Source of the DNA: QHXN01 sp040509515
GTDB lineage: Bacteria; Acidobacteriota; Blastocatellia; Pyrinomonadales; Pyrinomonadaceae
DNA length: 13,639 nucleotides
NCBI GenBank assembly: GCA_040509515.1
Contig: JBEVKV010000467.1
Coordinates: 1 to 13,639 of the forward strand
Direction: 5' to 3'
This document shows, piece by piece, positions 1 to 7,573 of this stretch (position 1 is the first letter of the stretch; each line of letters opens with the position of its first letter). A program made the translations under genes and the position numbers. The notes beneath the pieces were generated by a model. That model made no database searches. It was given only the letters and a program-made list of their open reading frames with translations, and was not told where the DNA came from.

Positions 1-95
1 CCCGCGAATGCCGGGGCCGCCCACCCTAGAGTCAGCAGCGCCAGGAGCAGAGCCGAAGTCACGCCCAAAAGGGTCGTCTTCAGACTTGCACGCAT
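1..95 (-). CDS. Partial exported protein (N-terminal signal peptide only)
   Basis: The reverse strand opens with an ATG at 93-95 and stays open to the window edge (31 codons). The fragment reads as a classic Sec signal peptide: a basic start (MRASLK), a long Leu/Ala-rich hydrophobic core, and a C-region ending in APAFA just before a Gly, a plausible signal peptidase I site. The mature protein lies outside the window, so its function cannot be named. It begins 12 nt after the stop of the glycine-zipper gene on the same strand, so the two probably form one transcript. A weak purine stretch (AAAGGGCGA) lies just upstream of the ATG. Confidence 0.6.
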   Translation of the reverse strand, partial: MRASLKTTLLGVTSALLLALLTLGWAAPAFA

Positions 96-107
96 CGGCG
101 TCGCCCT

Positions 108-704
108 TTAGTAGTTGCGGTTGCGCTTGCGCAGCTTGTAGGTGTAGAGCGCCGAGCCGCCGCCGCCGGCGAGACCGCCGATGAGCGCGCCCTTCTTGCC
201 ACCGACGAGCGCGCCGATGCCGGCGCCCGCGCCCGCACCCATCGCCACCGTCAGCTTGTCGCGGTGCTTCTGCCAGAAGGAGCGACCCTTGGTCTGGCCG
301 TAGTCGTAGTAGACGCGGCGCGGCGCGCTGTTACGCGCGACGCTGCGACGCGCCGAGCTGCGCTGGACGACGCGGGTCGCGGCCGGCGCGGCCGGGGTGG
401 CGACGGTGGTGGTCGTCAGGTTCGACGCGCGGGCCGCCTCGACGCCTTCCATGAAGCCGTCCTTAAAGGCAGCGCGCTCCTCCTCGGTCATGTTCTTGGT
501 CTCGTCGTTCAGCTCGTTGTCGAGCAGGTTCCTCTGCTCGTCGGCCGGGTTGACGGCCGTCTGGCCGGCGACCAGCGGCTTCGCGGTCTCGGCCTTCGCG
601 ACTTCGGGGGTGTCGTTGCCGGGGCGCATCACGAACGCGCCGACGGTGCCGCCAAGCAGTGCCGCCACGAGCGCCACGGGTAAAATCTTGTTCGTCGTCG
701 TCAT
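108..704 (-). CDS. Membrane-anchored glycine-zipper protein
   Basis: 198 residues. An N-terminal hydrophobic segment (about residues 7-25) acts as an uncleaved anchor or signal. A Thr/Ala/Pro-rich linker follows, then an acidic stretch (about 55-90), then an Arg/Ser/Ala-rich linker. The C-terminus has an aromatic/basic lead-in (SFWQKHRDK, about 142-150) followed by a Gly/Ala zipper at about 155-184, with Gly at small spacings as in glycine-zipper membrane-packing segments, and a basic tail. Such proteins are usually envelope proteins of unknown role, so the name is structural. The start is supported by GAGGAG at 715-720, 10 nt before the ATG. A signal-peptide gene follows 12 nt downstream, suggesting an envelope-related transcript. 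No catalytic motif is visible. Confidence 0.75.
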   Translation of the reverse strand: MTTTNKILPVALVAALLGGTVGAFVMRPGNDTPEVAKAETAKPLVAGQTAVNPADEQRNLLDNELNDETKNMTEEERAAFKDGFMEGVEAARASNLTTTTVATPAAPAATRVVQRSSARRSVARNSAPRRVYYDYGQTKGRSFWQKHRDKLTVAMGAGAGAGIGALVGGKKGALIGGLAGGGGSALYTYKLRKRNRNY

Positions 705-1068
705 TGGTCAGTATCTCCTCAGATTGTCGAATGAACTTTTCAGGACGCACGTGAATGAGCGTACACGCTGGGGAGAGTGGCAACTGCCGTTCCTCTGTTC
801 AGACCGCCGACAGCCGCACGGACAATCTAGCAAACTCTCCCCGACTTGCGGCGGTTTCCATCGCGCCGCAATCATTTTGTCGCCGAAATGTAAGAAGCGG
901 CCGCCGAGCACGCCTTCGAGCTTCAAAAGCCCGTACACGATATGGGGCCGCGAGTTGACGATTTCCTCCCTGGCTCGTCGCCGCGTTCGAGCCTCTTGGT
1001 GAAGGGCAGCTCGGCGCGTGGACGGCGGGCGTTGGCAAACCCCTCGACTGTAGGGCTATAATCCGCGC
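705..1068. other. Intergenic region between divergent genes
   Basis: About 360 bases without a convincing gene. It holds the Shine-Dalgarno of the leftward glycine-zipper gene at 715-720 and, at its right end, the promoter of the rightward aminotransferase gene. Short frames on both strands are open but have no good start, no Shine-Dalgarno and no recognisable product. An 8-bp inverted pair, AGATTGTC at 721-728 and GACAATCT at about 821-828, is the only other structure noticed. No clear promoter for the leftward gene could be picked out. Confidence 0.5.
1032..1062 (+). promoter_or_regulatory. Sigma-70-like promoter of the aminotransferase-thiL unit
   Basis: A perfect TATAAT -10 hexamer lies at 1057-1062 and TTGGCA (4 of 6 matches to TTGACA) at 1032-1037, with a 19-bp spacer, slightly longer than ideal. 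Transcription would start near 1069, about 36 nt before the preferred GTG start. The perfect -10 stands out in GC-rich surroundings. Confidence 0.6.
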
Positions 1069-1086
1069 TTGCCTAAGAACGTCATT

Positions 1087-1092
1087 GGAGGT
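1087..1092 (+). promoter_or_regulatory. Shine-Dalgarno deciding the aminotransferase start
   Basis: GGAGGT lies 12 nt before the in-frame GTG at 1105. The longer in-frame alternative, TTG at 1069, lies almost at the predicted transcription start and has no Shine-Dalgarno. The sequence therefore favours GTG 1105. Confidence 0.65.
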
Positions 1093-1104
1093 CTGCCCCG
1101 CGCC

Positions 1105-2277
1105 GTGTCAAAGTCGGCTTCTTCCGTCTTCCGTCTGTCCAGGCGGCTTGAGAATGTCGGGTTCTCCGACATCGTCAACATCCGCAACAAGGTGATGGGG
1201 CTGCGCGAGCAGGGGGCGGCCGTCTACCAGTTCGAGGGAGGCGAGCCCTTCCTCAACACGCCCGAGCCCATCAAAGAAGCCATGACGCGCGCGCTGGCCG
1301 AGAACCGGACTCGATACGCGCCCTCGTCCGGCATCCCGGAACTGCGCGCGGCCATCGCCGCCAAGCTCCGCGAGCGCAACCGCACGCCGGCGCGCGAAGA
1401 GGACGTGATCGTCCTCAACGGCGGGATGCAGGGTCTGTTCGCGGCCTTCCAGTCGGTCATCGACCCGGACGACGAGGTGCTCGTCTTCTCGCCCTTCTGG
1501 ACGCCCATCCGCGACCTCATCGCTCACTGCGAGGGCCGAACCGTCCTCGTCCCGAGCACGGAGGCGCGCCGCGAAGGAGTTCGTGAGACGCTGGCGCGCT
1601 ACGCGACCGAGCGGACGCGCGCCATCTACTTCAACACGCCGCAGAACCCGACGGGGCTCGTCTTCACGCGCGAGGAGGCCGAGGAGGTCGCGCGCTTCGC
1701 GCGTGAGCGCGACTTGGTCGTCTTCGCCGACGAGGCTTACGAAGACCTCGTCTATGAGGGCGAGCACGTTTCAATCGCCTCGCTCGAAGGCATGTTCGAG
1801 CGGACGATCACCTGCTACACGCTCTCGAAGTCCTACGCGATGACGGGCTGGCGCGTCGGCTACGCCGTGGCGGCCGAGCCGTGGATTACGGGTCTCAAGA
1901 AGTGCCTGCTCTACACGACGAACGGCGTCTCGACGCCCTCGCAGTACGCCGCGCTCGCCGCCTTCGGGCTTCCGTCGGACTTCTACGAAGGCATCCGCCG
2001 CGAGTACCGCATGCGCCGCGACCTGCTCGTCGGCGGTCTGAACGAGTTGGGTCTCGTCTGCGAGCCGCCGGCCGGCGCGTTCTACGCCTTCCCCGACGTG
2101 TCGCGCGTCCACGCCGACAGCCGCGCCGCCGCCGACCTCCTGCTCGAACGCGCGCAGGTCGCGACCGTGCCCGGCGTCGTCTTCGGGGAGCACGGCGAAG
2201 GCCACCTGCGCTTCTCCTTCTCGACCTCGCCCGAGACGATTCAGGCCGGCCTCGACTCACTCCGCCGGAACCTCTGA
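1105..2277 (+). CDS. PLP-dependent class I/II aminotransferase
   Basis: A cytoplasmic fold-type I aminotransferase that moves an amino group between an amino acid and a 2-oxo acid using pyridoxal phosphate. With the GTG start it is 390 residues, normal for the aspartate aminotransferase superfamily. Visible landmarks are N181 in the PQNPTG motif, D209 in FADEAY (binds the pyridine nitrogen), and the Schiff-base lysine K242 in SKSYAMTGWR, whose arginine belongs to the cofactor phosphate-binding motif. A C-terminal HLRFSF segment holds the arginine that usually binds the substrate carboxylate. Substrate cannot be told from sequence; aspartate is the family default. The stop is 7 nt before the thiL ATG, so the two are probably co-transcribed and translationally coupled. 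A longer TTG start at 1069 is possible but less supported. Confidence 0.9.
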   Translation: MSKSASSVFRLSRRLENVGFSDIVNIRNKVMGLREQGAAVYQFEGGEPFLNTPEPIKEAMTRALAENRTRYAPSSGIPELRAAIAAKLRERNRTPAREEDVIVLNGGMQGLFAAFQSVIDPDDEVLVFSPFWTPIRDLIAHCEGRTVLVPSTEARREGVRETLARYATERTRAIYFNTPQNPTGLVFTREEAEEVARFARERDLVVFADEAYEDLVYEGEHVSIASLEGMFERTITCYTLSKSYAMTGWRVGYAVAAEPWITGLKKCLLYTTNGVSTPSQYAALAAFGLPSDFYEGIRREYRMRRDLLVGGLNELGLVCEPPAGAFYAFPDVSRVHADSRAAADLLLERAQVATVPGVVFGEHGEGHLRFSFSTSPETIQAGLDSLRRNL

Positions 2278-2280
2278 GGG

Positions 2281-2297
2281 AGTGATGAGTGATGAGT
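2281..2297 (+). repeat. Heptanucleotide repeat over the thiL start (left array)
   Basis: Two exact AGTGATG units plus a partial third (AGT). The ATG of thiL lies inside it. It is the inverse of the larger array at 2367-2403: ATGAGTGATGAG at 2285-2296 is perfectly complementary to 2392-2403. Confidence 0.65.
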
Positions 2298-3385
2298 TGA
2301 CGGGCGGCGAGTTCGACTTCATCGAGCGGCTGCGTCGTCTGGAACTCGCGCGCATCGCTAAAGACAATCACTCGTCACACGTCACTCATCGCTCATCACT
2401 CATACAAGGCATCGGCGACGACGCGGCGGTCTTCCGACAGCGCGCGGGCTTCGACACGGTCATCACGGCCGACATGCTCGTCGAGGGCGTTGACTTCCGC
2501 CTCGCGCCGGGCTGGATGCGGCCGCGCGACCTCGGGCACAAGGCGCTCGCCGTCTCGCTGTCGGACGTGGCGGCGATGGGGGCGCGGCCGAGCTTCTGCC
2601 TGATGTCGGTCGGGGTTCCGCGCGCGCGCTGGCGCGGAGGCTTCGCCGAAGAGTTTTACAGCGGCGTGCGCGCGCTGGCGGCGCGACACGGCGTGCGCGT
2701 CATCGGCGGCGACACTTCGCGGACGCCGGACGCGGTCGTCGTCGACTCAATCGTGATGGGCGACGTGCGACGCGGGCGCGCTCTGACGCGCGCGGGCGCG
2801 CGGCCGGGCGACCAGATTTTCGTCACCGGCGCGTTGGGCGGCGCGGCGGCCGGGCTGAAGATTCTTGAGAGGTCGCGTGTGGGAAATCGTCGGCCGGGCT
2901 CGCGGCGGGGCGTGCCGGCTTCGGCTTCGACGCAACTCCTGACGCGCGCGGAGCGCGGACTCGTCGGGCGTCAGACGCGCCCCGTCCCGCGCGTCGAATG
3001 GGGGGCGCTGCTCTGCGAGCGCGGGCTGGCGACGGCGTTGATAGATTTGAGCGACGGGCTCTCGTCCGACCTCGCGCACGTCTGTCGCGAGAGCGGCGTC
3101 GGCGCGCGAGTCGAAGCCTCACTCCTGCCGTTAGACCCGCTGCTGAAGGCTGCGGGCGTTGACGCGGGCGAGGCTCTCAAGCTCGCGCTCGACGGCGGCG
3201 AAGACTTTGAGCTTCTCTTCACCGTCGGCCCGCGCAAAGTCTCGCGGCTCCCGCGCGAGGTGGCAGGCGTGCCCGTCACGCGCGTCGGCGAGGTCACGGG
3301 CGAGCGCGGCAAGGTCAGGCTCGTCCGCGACGGCCGCGCGCGCCTGCTCCGCCCCGGCGGCTTCGAGCACTTCGGGCGCGCGTGA
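2285..3385 (+). CDS. thiL: Thiamine-monophosphate kinase ThiL
   Basis: ThiL phosphorylates thiamine monophosphate with ATP to give thiamine pyrophosphate, the last step of cofactor synthesis in the cytoplasm. The 366-residue product has the family order: GEFDFIERL start, GIGDDAAV (from G42), TADMLVEGV (D63), KALAVSLSDVAAMGA, IGGDTSR, GRALTRAGARPGD, IDLSDGLSSD and LDGGEDFELLFTV. Oddities: an insert of about 13 residues (NHSSHVTHRSSLI) just before GIGDD comes from a heptanucleotide array; a second Arg/Ser-rich insert follows LKILE (near residue 195); and the usual His of the V-H-F motif is Asp (D70). ATG 2285 is preferred over GTG 2282. The purine run at 2276-2281 overlaps the aminotransferase stop and sits unusually close, consistent with coupling. 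Confidence 0.9.
   Translation: MSDELTGGEFDFIERLRRLELARIAKDNHSSHVTHRSSLIQGIGDDAAVFRQRAGFDTVITADMLVEGVDFRLAPGWMRPRDLGHKALAVSLSDVAAMGARPSFCLMSVGVPRARWRGGFAEEFYSGVRALAARHGVRVIGGDTSRTPDAVVVDSIVMGDVRRGRALTRAGARPGDQIFVTGALGGAAAGLKILERSRVGNRRPGSRRGVPASASTQLLTRAERGLVGRQTRPVPRVEWGALLCERGLATALIDLSDGLSSDLAHVCRESGVGARVEASLLPLDPLLKAAGVDAGEALKLALDGGEDFELLFTVGPRKVSRLPREVAGVPVTRVGEVTGERGKVRLVRDGRARLLRPGGFEHFGRA
2367..2403 (-). repeat. Heptanucleotide repeat inside thiL (right array, inverted)
   Basis: Read on the minus strand this is 5.3 units of a 7-mer: ATGAGTG, ATGAGCG, ATGAGTG, ACGTGTG, ACGAGTG, AT. It is translated in the plus direction as part of ThiL, creating a His/Ser-rich insert just before GIGDD. 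It faces the 2281-2297 array across about 70 nt. Confidence 0.7.
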
Positions 3386-3409
3386 GGGCGGGCGCGATTC
3401 GAGAAATGT

Positions 3410-3439
3410 TTGACTCCGCCGACCCTCCTTGCCTAGACT
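3410..3439 (+). promoter_or_regulatory. Candidate promoter of the TonB-C-like gene
   Basis: TTGACT (5 of 6) at 3410-3415, an 18-bp spacer and TAGACT (4 of 6) at 3434-3439. The predicted start near 3446 leaves a leader of about 45 nt carrying the AAGGAG Shine-Dalgarno at 3479-3484. This argues against the longer TTG start at 3429, which would lie inside the promoter. Confidence 0.5.
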
Positions 3440-3491
3440 CTCTCCACGAAGCGCTCCCCGGTCAGGTGTCGTTCAAGTAAGGAGAATCAAG

Positions 3492-3998
3492 ATGCTCGTC
3501 CACGGCCTACGTCTTCTCGTCGCACTCATCACCTTCGCGGTCGGCGTCACCGCCAGTTGGCTCATGGGCTCCGACCACTCTTGCGGAGCACGGCGCGGAG
3601 GCATGACCTACTCGCGCGAATACACCGTCTCGCGCGCATACACCTTCACGACGCGGACGGAGATGCCGCCGCCCGCCGGGTCGCCGAAGCGCGAGTGCAA
3701 GACGGGGCTCTCGCCGCAGGTGCTTGAGGGCGGCATCCTCAACGGCCGTGCGAGGAGCCTGCCCACGCCGGTCTACCCGGTCACGGCGAAGGCCGCGCGC
3801 GTGAGCGGGTCGGTGCCCGTGCGCGTCTTAGTAGACGTGGACGGGAGCGTGACTTCGGCGCAGGCCGTCGGCGGCCCGAAGCTTTTGCGCGAAGCGGCCG
3901 AGGACGCCGCCCGCGAGGCTGTCTTCGCGCCGACGCTGCTCTCGGGGAACCCCGTGAAGGTCGGCGGCGTCATCAACTACAACTTCTTGCCCCAATAG
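3492..3998 (+). CDS. Anchored TonB C-terminal-domain protein
   Basis: 168 residues from ATG 3492, chosen because AAGGAG (3479-3484) is 7 nt upstream. Residues about 7-25 form one hydrophobic segment (membrane anchor or signal peptide). A linker of about 60 residues includes two widely spaced Cys. The last 80 residues match the TonB C-terminal fold as found in acidobacterial proteins: TPVYPVTAKAARVSG, a VRVLVDVDGSV strand, AAEDAAREAVFAPTLLSG, and a final VGGVINYNF strand. TonB passes energy to outer-membrane transporters, but this protein lacks the long Pro-rich spacer of true TonB and no exbB/exbD is nearby, so an energy-transducing role is unproven. It has its own promoter and a terminator, so it is probably monocistronic. 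Confidence 0.8.
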   Translation: MLVHGLRLLVALITFAVGVTASWLMGSDHSCGARRGGMTYSREYTVSRAYTFTTRTEMPPPAGSPKRECKTGLSPQVLEGGILNGRARSLPTPVYPVTAKAARVSGSVPVRVLVDVDGSVTSAQAVGGPKLLREAAEDAAREAVFAPTLLSGNPVKVGGVINYNFLPQ

Positions 3999-4007
3999 AC
4001 AGACGCG

Positions 4008-4053
4008 AGAGCGCGCCGCCCGACTCCCCGCGGGACTCCGGCCGGCGCGCTCT
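4008..4053 (+). terminator. Candidate intrinsic terminator after the TonB-C-like gene
   Basis: AGAGCGCGCCG (4008-4018) pairs perfectly over 11 bp with CGGCGCGCTCT (4043-4053). The 24-nt loop contains a small CCCGCGGG palindrome. The stem is followed by TCATTTA, a weak U-rich tail. It separates this gene from cysS. Confidence 0.6.
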
Positions 4054-4073
4054 TCATTTAACTTCCGAACCAG

Positions 4074-5477
<1,404 letters not shown>

Positions 5478-5512
5478 GTTCCGCCCCTTCCCGACAGGAG
5501 AGCCCCCCGAGC

Positions 5513-6748
5513 TTGAGCGAACAGACCGAGCGCCCACGCATACTCGTCGCAGGTGACGCCGCGGTGCCCACGGGCTTCGCGCGCGTGATGGAGGGCGTCT
5601 TCGCGCCGCTCTCCGCGTCTTACGAGATTCACCACCTCGGGACGAACTATCGCGGCGACCCGCACAACTACGATTGGAAGGTCTACCCGGCCGAGATCGG
5701 CGGCGACCGCTGGGGCGCGAACCGCATCGCCGCGCTCGTCGAGAAGCTCAGGCCCCGCCTCGTCTTCATCCTCAACGACATCTGGGTGCAGCACGCCTAC
5801 ATGCACGAGCTGCGGAAGATGAAGGAGCTGCCCCCGGTCGTCCTCTACTGTCCCGTGGACGGCGGCCCCATCGACCCGGAGGGCATCGCGCCGCTGGCCG
5901 GCGTCCGCCGCTGCGTCGCCTACACGGAGTTCGGACGCGGCGTCATCGAGGCGGCCGCGAGCGGCCAGAGGGAGAAAGACCCTTCGTTCGACTTCCCCGC
6001 CGTCGAGATCATCCCGCACGGCGTCGACACGGACATCTTTCGCCCGCTCGACGCCGAAGAAGGCGTCACGCCGCGCCTGCGCGCGCGCCGGATGCTCTTC
6101 CCCGGCATGCCCGACTTGGAAGGCCGCTTCATCGTCCTCAACGCCAACCGCAACCAACCGCGCAAACGCATCGACACGACGCTGCGCGGCTTCGCCCTCT
6201 TCGCGCGCGACAAGCCGCCCAACGTCAACCTCTTCCTGCACATGGGCGTCGAGGACGTGGGCTGGAACGTCGTCCAGCTCGCGCGCCGCTACGGCGTCGA
6301 GAACCGCGTCCTGATGTCGAGCCTCAACAAAGTCATTCAGGGCGTCTCGTCCGCGCAGCTCAACCTCATCTACAACGCCTGCGACGTTGGGCTCAACACT
6401 TCGAGCGCCGAGGGTTGGGGGCTGCCGAGTTTCGAGCACGCGGCGACGCGCGCGGCACAGGTCGTCCCGCGACACAGCGCGTGCGCGGAGCTGTGGGAGG
6501 GCTCGGGGCTTCTGGTCGAGCCGGCCTTGAGCGTCATCTTCGAGAAGATTCTGACCGAGGCGTGGCTGGTGACGCCGGAGGGCGTGGCGGAGGCGCTGGA
6601 GAGGCTCTACGCCGACCGCGAGCTTTTGGGCGAGATGTCGGAGAGGGCGTACCGCAACGCGACGCGTTCTGAATACCGCTGGGGGAACATCGCCGCGCGT
6701 TGGGACGCCCTCTTCCGCGAGGTGCTGGCGTCGGGGGCGTCCGCCTAG
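5513..6748 (+). CDS. GT4-type (GT-B fold) glycosyltransferase
   Basis: 411 residues from TTG 5513, chosen because AGGAG at 5496-5500 is 12 nt upstream and the next residues fit the family start (RILVAGDAAVPTGFARV); upstream codons in this frame overlap cysS and do not look protein-like. It resembles retaining glycosyltransferases of family 4. The N-terminal Rossmann half holds IIPHGVD (H169); the C-terminal half holds NRNQPRKR (K218 in the expected nucleotide-diphosphate site) and the E-x7-E motif in EGWGLPSFE (E300, E308). There is no signal peptide, so it is cytoplasmic or peripheral. Donor and acceptor cannot be told, and no sugar-synthesis genes are adjacent. It probably shares the cysS transcript. 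Its TAG stop overlaps the stop of the opposing gene. Confidence 0.85.
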   Translation: MSEQTERPRILVAGDAAVPTGFARVMEGVFAPLSASYEIHHLGTNYRGDPHNYDWKVYPAEIGGDRWGANRIAALVEKLRPRLVFILNDIWVQHAYMHELRKMKELPPVVLYCPVDGGPIDPEGIAPLAGVRRCVAYTEFGRGVIEAAASGQREKDPSFDFPAVEIIPHGVDTDIFRPLDAEEGVTPRLRARRMLFPGMPDLEGRFIVLNANRNQPRKRIDTTLRGFALFARDKPPNVNLFLHMGVEDVGWNVVQLARRYGVENRVLMSSLNKVIQGVSSAQLNLIYNACDVGLNTSSAEGWGLPSFEHAATRAAQVVPRHSACAELWEGSGLLVEPALSVIFEKILTEAWLVTPEGVAEALERLYADRELLGEMSERAYRNATRSEYRWGNIAARWDALFREVLASGASA

Positions 6749-7017
6749 TCGGTGTTGATGGCGAGCTGAACCGTCGTCTTGTCGGTCACCTGCGGCGACC
6801 ACGCGATGGAGGTCTCGTTGTTCACCCACCCCACGGGGAAGAAGCCGACGGCGTAGGTGACGTAGCCGCTCACCTCTATCACATTCTGCGAGCCTTCCTG
6901 ACCCGAAGGCTGCAACGACCCCGACCACATCGGCGGGTTGGCCGACCCGTCCACGTAGCCGCAGATCATGAACTCAAGCCCGATGGCCGACGTCTCGTTG
7001 ACAACAGTGATTGCCAT
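6745..7017 (-). CDS. Small uncharacterised protein, paralog A
   Basis: 90 residues, no signal peptide or membrane segment. I do not recognise the family. It is rich in Gly, Val, Trp and Ser/Thr with alternating hydrophobic strands, so a compact beta-sandwich is plausible (inference). It aligns without gaps to the upstream neighbour at 58 of 90 positions by my hand count. The best-kept block is ICGYVDGSANPPMWSGSL (residues 18-35), with the single Cys shared. AAGGAGAAG at 7025-7033 gives a strong Shine-Dalgarno, and the 18-nt gap after paralog B implies an operon. Its stop shares the CTAG at 6745-6748 with the convergent glycosyltransferase. Function unknown; lectin-like or toxin-like beta folds are only guesses. 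Confidence 0.75.
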   Translation of the reverse strand: MAITVVNETSAIGLEFMICGYVDGSANPPMWSGSLQPSGQEGSQNVIEVSGYVTYAVGFFPVGWVNNETSIAWSPQVTDKTTVQLAINTD

Positions 7018-7035
7018 TTCGTTTCTTCTCCTTAG

Positions 7036-7311
7036 TTAAGCCAAGACGTTGATCGCGAGCGAGACCATCGTGCCGTCCGTCACCGGCTGTGACCAGGTGA
7101 TGGGCCAGTTGTTCCCATTCCAGCCGACGATGTAGAAGCCGACGCTGTACGTGTCGAAGCCGCTCACCTCCATGTCGACCGAATAGCCGGAGGTGTTAAT
7201 CGGAGTGAGCGAGCCCGACCACATCGGCGGGTTCGCCGACCCGTCAACGTAGCCGCAGATGCTGAACTCCAGCCCCTGCGCGGGTGTCCCGTTGACAACC
7301 GTGATTGCCAT
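7036..7311 (-). CDS. Small uncharacterised protein, paralog B
   Basis: 91 residues and first gene of the tandem pair. It has the same start (MAITVVN) and core block as paralog A, with the divergence concentrated at residues 38-47 and 61-70, as expected for exposed loops. Trp is abundant (four). AAAGGAGA at 7321-7328, 9 nt before the ATG, is a near-ideal Shine-Dalgarno. Strong ribosome sites on both genes suggest that much protein is made. No signal peptide is seen, so the product should be cytoplasmic unless exported by another route. A weak promoter may lie within 7335-7370 on the minus strand (TTGAGC, 18 bp, TAAACG). The family is not recognised. Confidence 0.75.
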   Translation of the reverse strand: MAITVVNGTPAQGLEFSICGYVDGSANPPMWSGSLTPINTSGYSVDMEVSGFDTYSVGFYIVGWNGNNWPITWSQPVTDGTMVSLAINVLA

Positions 7312-7438
7312 GCTGATTCTTCTCCTTTGAGGGTTGATTTACGTTTAGGGTTGAAATGCTCTTTTGCTCAAAACGCCCGGCGTCGGATAGGCATGTAGGG
7401 CAAGCTATGACGCGCGGAGCCTTACGAGGGAGTGCGAG

Positions 7439-7444
7439 TATAAT
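7439..7444 (+). promoter_or_regulatory. Candidate -10 element for tsaD
   Basis: A perfect TATAAT stands in a region with few A/T runs. No good -35 is seen at the right distance. If used, transcription starts near 7451 and tsaD has a leader of about 120 nt that contains a direct repeat. Confidence 0.35.
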
Positions 7445-7510
7445 GACTAAGCACGGTTTCGTCCAAGAACTATTTCGCGCGCGGTCGCGTCCCGCGGGGC
7501 GGGGCCTTTA

Positions 7511-7547
7511 GAATGACTTCGGAGTGATTTTAGGAATGACTTTCGGA
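7511..7547 (+). repeat. Short direct repeat in the tsaD leader
   Basis: GAATGACTTCGGA (7511-7523) recurs as GAATGACTTTCGGA (7534-7547) with one extra T, spaced 23 nt start to start. It lies between the putative -10 and the tsaD start. Confidence 0.5.
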
Positions 7548-7558
7548 CGATGTTTTTC

Positions 7559-7563
7559 GAGGA
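7559..7563 (+). promoter_or_regulatory. Shine-Dalgarno deciding the tsaD start
   Basis: GAGGA lies 10 nt before ATG 7574. The in-frame ATG at 7550 would add eight residues (MFFEDGTR) not expected in the family, so 7574 is preferred. Confidence 0.6.
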
Positions 7564-7573
7564 TGGTACACGG

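Noticed and set aside
708..938. Minus-strand open frame with some protein-like phrasing (VYGLLKLEGVLGGRFLHFGDKM)
   Set aside because: Only a GTG start, no Shine-Dalgarno, it runs into the ribosome site of the glycine-zipper gene and its second half looks random. Treated as intergenic.
2860..2940. Possible frameshift or pseudogene signal in thiL where family similarity drops
   Set aside because: The frame stays open and resumes with LLTRAERGLVGRQTRPVPRVEWG in the same phase, so it is an insertion, not a break.
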